From assembly GCA_965215475.1 (NCBI GenBank), contig OZ244061.1:1364001-1428000 (forward strand): a DNA stretch of 64,000 nt. The letters run 5' to 3'. A program made the position numbers and the translations under genes. Shown one piece after another: positions 59,918-64,000 of the stretch. The notes beneath the pieces are model-generated. The model was not told where the DNA came from. It saw nothing but the letters and a program-made list of their open reading frames with translations, and did no database searches. The DNA comes from Bin80 sp965215475. Its GTDB lineage: Bacteria; Bacteroidota; Rhodothermia; Rhodothermales; Bin80. Within the stretch, counting starts at the first letter, position 1; each line of letters starts with the position of its first letter.

Positions 59918-60989
59918 CTAGGGCTTACGCCTCACCTTGGATAACTCATCGTGTATCTTCGGCATTTGAATCTGTTCTCTGCCATACTCCTCCATCAGCC
60001 ATGTTTGCATGGAGGGAATGGGCACACCATATACGCCTCCATCTTGCTTGTGGAGGATTCCACTGTGAAGCATGTCGCTAAAGAACTTCTCGGATTTTTC
60101 TTCTCCATACTTAGGAGTCAGCATATCCATAATATCTTCCTTCTCTAAGTATCCACTTTGTTGAAGATTGGGTATAAACGAAGCGATGACCTGTCTTTGC
60201 TTCATGCTGAATTCCTTCGCTCGGGTTTCATAGTAGCTTATGCGAAATTCATTGCCCTTTTCAAGTACCCTCTTTAGTCCCTCATTCGTCATGCGAGAGT
60301 TGTTGCTTAGATACGCAACAGCAGATTTCGCATACGATATGATATGTTGAGGCCATCCATGACACTCCATGGCAATCGCATCAATCCATGGATCAGGATT
60401 CCCCTTAGCGTCTCCTTCTTGTACTAGCCAGTCACGTATCGCCAATCGCTCAGATTCCTTGTCCAAGCGTCCCAAATTAGTGAAAGATTCTCCTTCAAAT
60501 CGTGATATATCCAACGAATTAAAAGCAGACTCAGTCGTTCCGAGCCCCGCTGCGAGAAACATAACTGGACGGCCTAATCGCCCATTATGAATTTTGGAAA
60601 GGACACTCGTAACGACCCCCCTCATCGCATCTGGCACTACCCCCTCTGAACCCAGAGACTGGGCTTCATCCAAGATGAGCAGGAGTGGAGTCTTACCATC
60701 TTGGATAATTTTCATCATTGTGAGCGCAACAGGGTTGACTTCCACAGAAAGTCCCGCGCTGGCTTTGACAATTTTCTCAATACCAACTTCCGCTGACGCT
60801 CCGGTAATACGCGCCCGCGATTCCTTTCCAAGACAGTGCAATAGATCATCCGGGCTCCATAGAGCATTGGGATAAAGATCAGCGATTTTCCAATTCTTTC
60901 CTGCTCGCTTTTGGCACTCATGAAGTAGTGCCGTCTTGCCAGCACCTGGTGCGCCTTGAATTAAAAAGGTGGTTCCTCCCTTTTTTTAT
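59918..60989 (-). pseudogene. P-loop ATPase, 5'-truncated
   Basis: The frame is open from a TAA near 60993 to the stop at 59918, about 355 codons, but offers no ATG or GTG; the first TTG is at 60841, past the Walker A motif. The protein shows Walker A LIQGAPGAGKTALLHE, Walker B PLLLILDEAQSLG and an AAA-type sensor region, followed by helical and winged-helix-like C-terminal parts (PKYGEEKSEKFFSDMLHSG). A seven-A run lies at the truncation point; eight A would extend the frame by a few codons only. It lacks the N-terminus seen in the fragment at 38623-38820. Likely a remnant of an ATPase gene. Confidence 0.6.
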
Positions 60990-61335
60990 TCTCAAAATGG
61001 TTTATGTATCAATTAAACGTATCAATGATCTTAGCACGCCCATGAAAATATTTTGCGGGACCACGATCCGGGATGACAACAGAACTCATGAATTTTTCGG
61101 ATGATATGGAGTGCAAAGTACGGCAAAACAGAAAACAATGCTAAAGTCTGCGTTTTTTATCTCATTTTACAGAATCCTAAATTGGTATGGGTTTCAATTT
61201 TGCATTCGCATAAACAAATGGTTCTACTTCAATGGTTTTTGTGAAAAGGTTTTCTTATATTTTACTGCGGATATGCCTTACGGGCAATTTCAGTACTACT
61301 CCGAAATCTTTACTTTAGAGAAAATTGGAAAATCC
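60990..61335. other. Intergenic region before the secreted protein
   Basis: About 345 AT-rich bases between the truncated ATPase and the divergent secreted-protein gene. It must hold the latter's promoter; no motif or structure is convincing. Confidence 0.45.
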
Positions 61336-64000
61336 ATGAAACACATACTTACCCTACTATCCATCTTTGCATTCGTACTTGTAGGAGTCACAAAGGTACA
61401 TGGCCAATCCGGTACACCCTTTCCGGATGATTTCATCTTTTTTGTGAACGATACTCTGAATACTACGATACCTATACCTCCGGGATTAAGCATTGTTGCG
61501 GATCCCAGCGACGCTACAAATCAAGTACTAGAATATCCGCATGTAGATTATCAGTTTTATCCATTTCATTTTTCAAAAGATCCAGCTGTAGGAGCAGATC
61601 TATCCAAAAACCGAGAGGACGGAGATGTTTTTCACGCTCGAATCTGGGTCCACCCTGACAATGCTGGTAAGGGGAGAGTTCATTTCATGTTTGAAGACAA
61701 GACCGATGGAAGTAAGGCGGATGATGGAACAGCTGACCTGCCCTTCCGTTTGGTCTGGCCCATCCCCGAAAAGATGCGTAATGGTAAGTGGCACGAGATT
61801 TCTGTTCCACTCCCATCTGCAACTACATATGAAGATTTGGAAGCTGCTAAAGAAGCTGGTGAACTCGATGGCTTGGAAAGCTTGTGGATCTATGCCGGTG
61901 CATGGTCAAGTGGTGGATTTGGGGTTGGACTCACGAATAGATTGGGGCCGAATGGGGAAAAATCTGAGCTCTGGAAAGAGTTTGAGTGGACGAACGTTCA
62001 GAACGTTGGAATTCAATTTGATCATAACCAGGGCGGAGGCCCGATTTATGTTGATGATGTCTATATCGGAGCCGCAGACCTAAACCTTGATGGTGACGAC
62101 GAAGATTCGGTTGTGCCCAGCGTGGACGCAGGCCCCCCATTTGCAGATGACTTCATCTTCTTTGTGAATGGTATAAATACGGAGGTGCCTGAATTCGACA
62201 GTCGAATAAGCGTTATTGATGATCCCGGAGATCCAATGAATAAGATCTTGGAATATCAAAACATGAATTATCAATTCTATACATTCAGCTTATCCGATGA
62301 TCCAAAAGTGGGAGTAGATATGACAAAAAATCGAATGGATGAGGATGTCCTACATGCCAGGATCCGGGTTGACCCTAAAAATGCTGAGAAAGGAAGAGTC
62401 CATTTAATGTTTGAAGATAAAACGGATGGAAGTGGAGCGAATGATGGAACAGCTGACCTGCCCTTCCGTTTGGTCTGGCCCATCCCCGACAAGATGCGTG
62501 ATGGTCAGTGGCGCGAGATCTCTGTCCCGCTACCTCCAGCCACATATGCCGAACTAGAAGATGCAAAAAAAGCTGGTGAACTGGACGGTTTGGATAGCCT
62601 CTGGGTTTATGCTGGTGCATGGTCAAGCGCAGGGTTTGGAGTAGGAGTTGATGATCGGGCAGGACCAAACACTACTCAAAATCCTGACCTCTGGAAAGAA
62701 TTTGAGTGGACAAACGTTCAAAACTTTGGAGTCCATTTTGATAACGATCAAGGGGGAGGTCCTATATATCTAGACGACGTCTATATCGGAGCTGAAGGGC
62801 TAGATCTGTCTGATCAAAATGCCCCTGCACCACCAGCTGTGGGAGTCTCCGCTGTAGCGACCGCCGACAACAATACAGTATCTTGGATGAGTATTGACGG
62901 TGCAGCTGGATATAAGGTCTATTTCAGTACTGAAGAATTTACGAGCCTCTCAGACGCTGGAGTAGGATTAGCAGCACAAGTGGGCGGTGACGCTACTTCA
63001 GCAAGCCACAAGGTTGAAGTTCCTCATGAAAGCCTATTGCCTCTAACGCTCTATTATGCAGTCACTACCCTGAGTAGTTCTGGCGTTGAGAATGAGGACA
63101 TATCCACGACCAAAACCAGTATCGCAAATGAAAATCTCTCCGTCCAGCCTCATATTGCCGAGCTAAACATGGATGAGATAAAGCACCTGAGTGACCTCCT
63201 GTTTGATGATTCATTCGAAAATGTAGCCGATGGATTCCCAGAAGGATATATGCCCTTTGAGCTTAATACGAAACATTTCAAACCTGCAGATGCCGGTTTG
63301 CCAGATGGAGATCAAGACCTAAGCGGAAAACTTTGGGCCGGCTACAGCGCAGACCACCTCGAACTTTATCTCTATGTGGAAGTCACGGACGATGAGATCT
63401 CATTGCAAGCATCTGAAGGCAACCTAGTCGATGGATGGCAACATGACAGTATTGAATTTGGCTGGGGAAACTATGACGTCAGAGATGTAGCTGGAGGAGG
63501 GATCTTTACGGGCACCCCCCACCAAGACATCACGCGTGGGGAATTTGCAGACTACCAGTTTCGTATTGGTGGACAGGGAGACGGTACCAGGGAAGGCACG
63601 GAAGCTTATGTATTTGTCGGTTGGAGCATTCAAAATAAGCCCCAAGGATCCGAAGCAATCTATGATCAACTCACGGGAGATAATGGATCTGTCATTGGCT
63701 ATAAAATTCTTTCCGTGCTCCCTTTGGATCAGATTCAGAACCTTGAAGAAGGAGATGAGATTGTGGATTTACCCACTGGTGCGGAGATTCACTATTTCCC
63801 CTTTAACTTCGTTCTGAATGATGGGGATGGAGGTAACCGGGATGCCCAAATTCAATGGTCCATCAAGTCAAACGCAGGCGGGCAGTGGTGGAACACACCC
63901 GCTCAGTGGCCCGCGGTGGCACTTGTCGGCCGTGCAACCCGAGTAGATATTACAACCATCGAAGAACTTCCAGGAGAGATTACTCTCGATCAGAATTACC
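61336..64000 (+). CDS. Modular secreted carbohydrate-binding-like protein, T9SS cargo (partial)
   Basis: At least 888 residues, open to the right edge. Signal peptide MKHILTLLSIFAFVLVGVTKVHGQS, then two tandem modules of about 240 residues, each beginning DDFIFFVN and ending GGGPIY(V/L)DDVYIGA (about 61414-62090 and 62137-62800), which look like beta-sandwich carbohydrate-binding modules. An FN3-like domain follows (62820-63110), then a CBM9/DOMON-like domain (KLWAGYSADHLELYLYVEVTDD, WQHDSIEFGWGN, 63180-63950). The last residues, EITLDQNY, match the start of a T9SS type A sorting domain, so about 80 residues probably lie beyond the window. No catalytic domain is seen. Likely surface-attached and glycan-binding (inference). 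Confidence 0.8.
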   Translation, partial: MKHILTLLSIFAFVLVGVTKVHGQSGTPFPDDFIFFVNDTLNTTIPIPPGLSIVADPSDATNQVLEYPHVDYQFYPFHFSKDPAVGADLSKNREDGDVFHARIWVHPDNAGKGRVHFMFEDKTDGSKADDGTADLPFRLVWPIPEKMRNGKWHEISVPLPSATTYEDLEAAKEAGELDGLESLWIYAGAWSSGGFGVGLTNRLGPNGEKSELWKEFEWTNVQNVGIQFDHNQGGGPIYVDDVYIGAADLNLDGDDEDSVVPSVDAGPPFADDFIFFVNGINTEVPEFDSRISVIDDPGDPMNKILEYQNMNYQFYTFSLSDDPKVGVDMTKNRMDEDVLHARIRVDPKNAEKGRVHLMFEDKTDGSGANDGTADLPFRLVWPIPDKMRDGQWREISVPLPPATYAELEDAKKAGELDGLDSLWVYAGAWSSAGFGVGVDDRAGPNTTQNPDLWKEFEWTNVQNFGVHFDNDQGGGPIYLDDVYIGAEGLDLSDQNAPAPPAVGVSAVATADNNTVSWMSIDGAAGYKVYFSTEEFTSLSDAGVGLAAQVGGDATSASHKVEVPHESLLPLTLYYAVTTLSSSGVENEDISTTKTSIANENLSVQPHIAELNMDEIKHLSDLLFDDSFENVADGFPEGYMPFELNTKHFKPADAGLPDGDQDLSGKLWAGYSADHLELYLYVEVTDDEISLQASEGNLVDGWQHDSIEFGWGNYDVRDVAGGGIFTGTPHQDITRGEFADYQFRIGGQGDGTREGTEAYVFVGWSIQNKPQGSEAIYDQLTGDNGSVIGYKILSVLPLDQIQNLEEGDEIVDLPTGAEIHYFPFNFVLNDGDGGNRDAQIQWSIKSNAGGQWWNTPAQWPAVALVGRATRVDITTIEELPGEITLDQNY

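Noticed and set aside
38578..61000. The 38.6-61 kb stretch as one integrated mobile island.
   Set aside because: No integrase, no attachment repeats at tRNA-Ala, and core recO lies inside; the IS elements explain the disorder.

Overview
The window looks like a chromosomal segment from a Bacteroidota/FCB-group bacterium, most likely of the Rhodothermota-Balneolota side. Supporting signs are secreted proteins ending in a type IX secretion (T9SS) sorting domain, a TonB receptor with a carboxypeptidase-regulatory-like plug extension, RNase Y next to zapA, lipoproteins, and few Shine-Dalgarno sites. The assignment is inferred from gene content; no phylogeny was run.

Layout. 1-9 kb: the end of sucA, rpsU, an OmpP1/FadL-like porin, a repeat-rich lipoprotein, an aldo/keto reductase, a TonB-dependent receptor and a DUF5683-like protein. 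9.1-26.3 kb: tRNA-Val and the infC-rpmI-rplT-pheS-pheT translation cluster, which is split between infC and rpmI by an 11.6 kb gene for a giant surface protein (about 32 FN3 domains, a Calx-beta-like domain, three putative-Ig repeats, a T9SS tail). 26.3-30.2 kb: a coiled-coil protein, zapA, a candidate 6S RNA, rny and an M19 dipeptidase. 30.5-32.1 kb: a decayed ISL3 element and tRNA-Ala. 32.3-38.6 kb: acnA convergent with hyuB-hyuA. 38.6-44.3 kb: gene remnants (ATPase N-terminus, IS21 istA), recO, an SGNH hydrolase and two repeat-built coiled-coil membrane proteins. 44.6-49.9 kb: a single-polypeptide (type ISP-like) restriction-modification enzyme. 50.3-57.7 kb: a LacI regulator and a CRTAC1-like/TPR lipoprotein pair, hit by an IS1634 element at the first gene's start codon and by an ISL3 element inside the second. 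58-59.6 kb: an IS110 transposase preceded by a highly structured non-coding segment. 60 kb: a 5'-truncated ATPase. 61.3 kb to the right edge: a modular secreted protein whose T9SS tail begins at the last bases.

Most striking result: three long G/C homopolymers share the flank AAAAAAT-G(n)-(C/T)(A/G)AAT (written on the minus strand). One lies just before the start codon of the giant surface protein (15 bases), one just after its signal peptide (9 bases), and one inside the restriction-modification gene (12 bases). The last two each leave their gene out of frame by one base: 10 C restores the giant protein with its signal peptide, and 11 G (or 14) restores the full restriction-modification enzyme. 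This fits paired phase variation of a giant adhesin and a restriction-modification enzyme through a recurring sequence cassette. Homopolymer sequencing error is the main alternative.

The 51-60 kb stretch is an insertion-sequence-rich zone in which the target gene can be reconstructed exactly by removing the ISL3 element and one target duplication.
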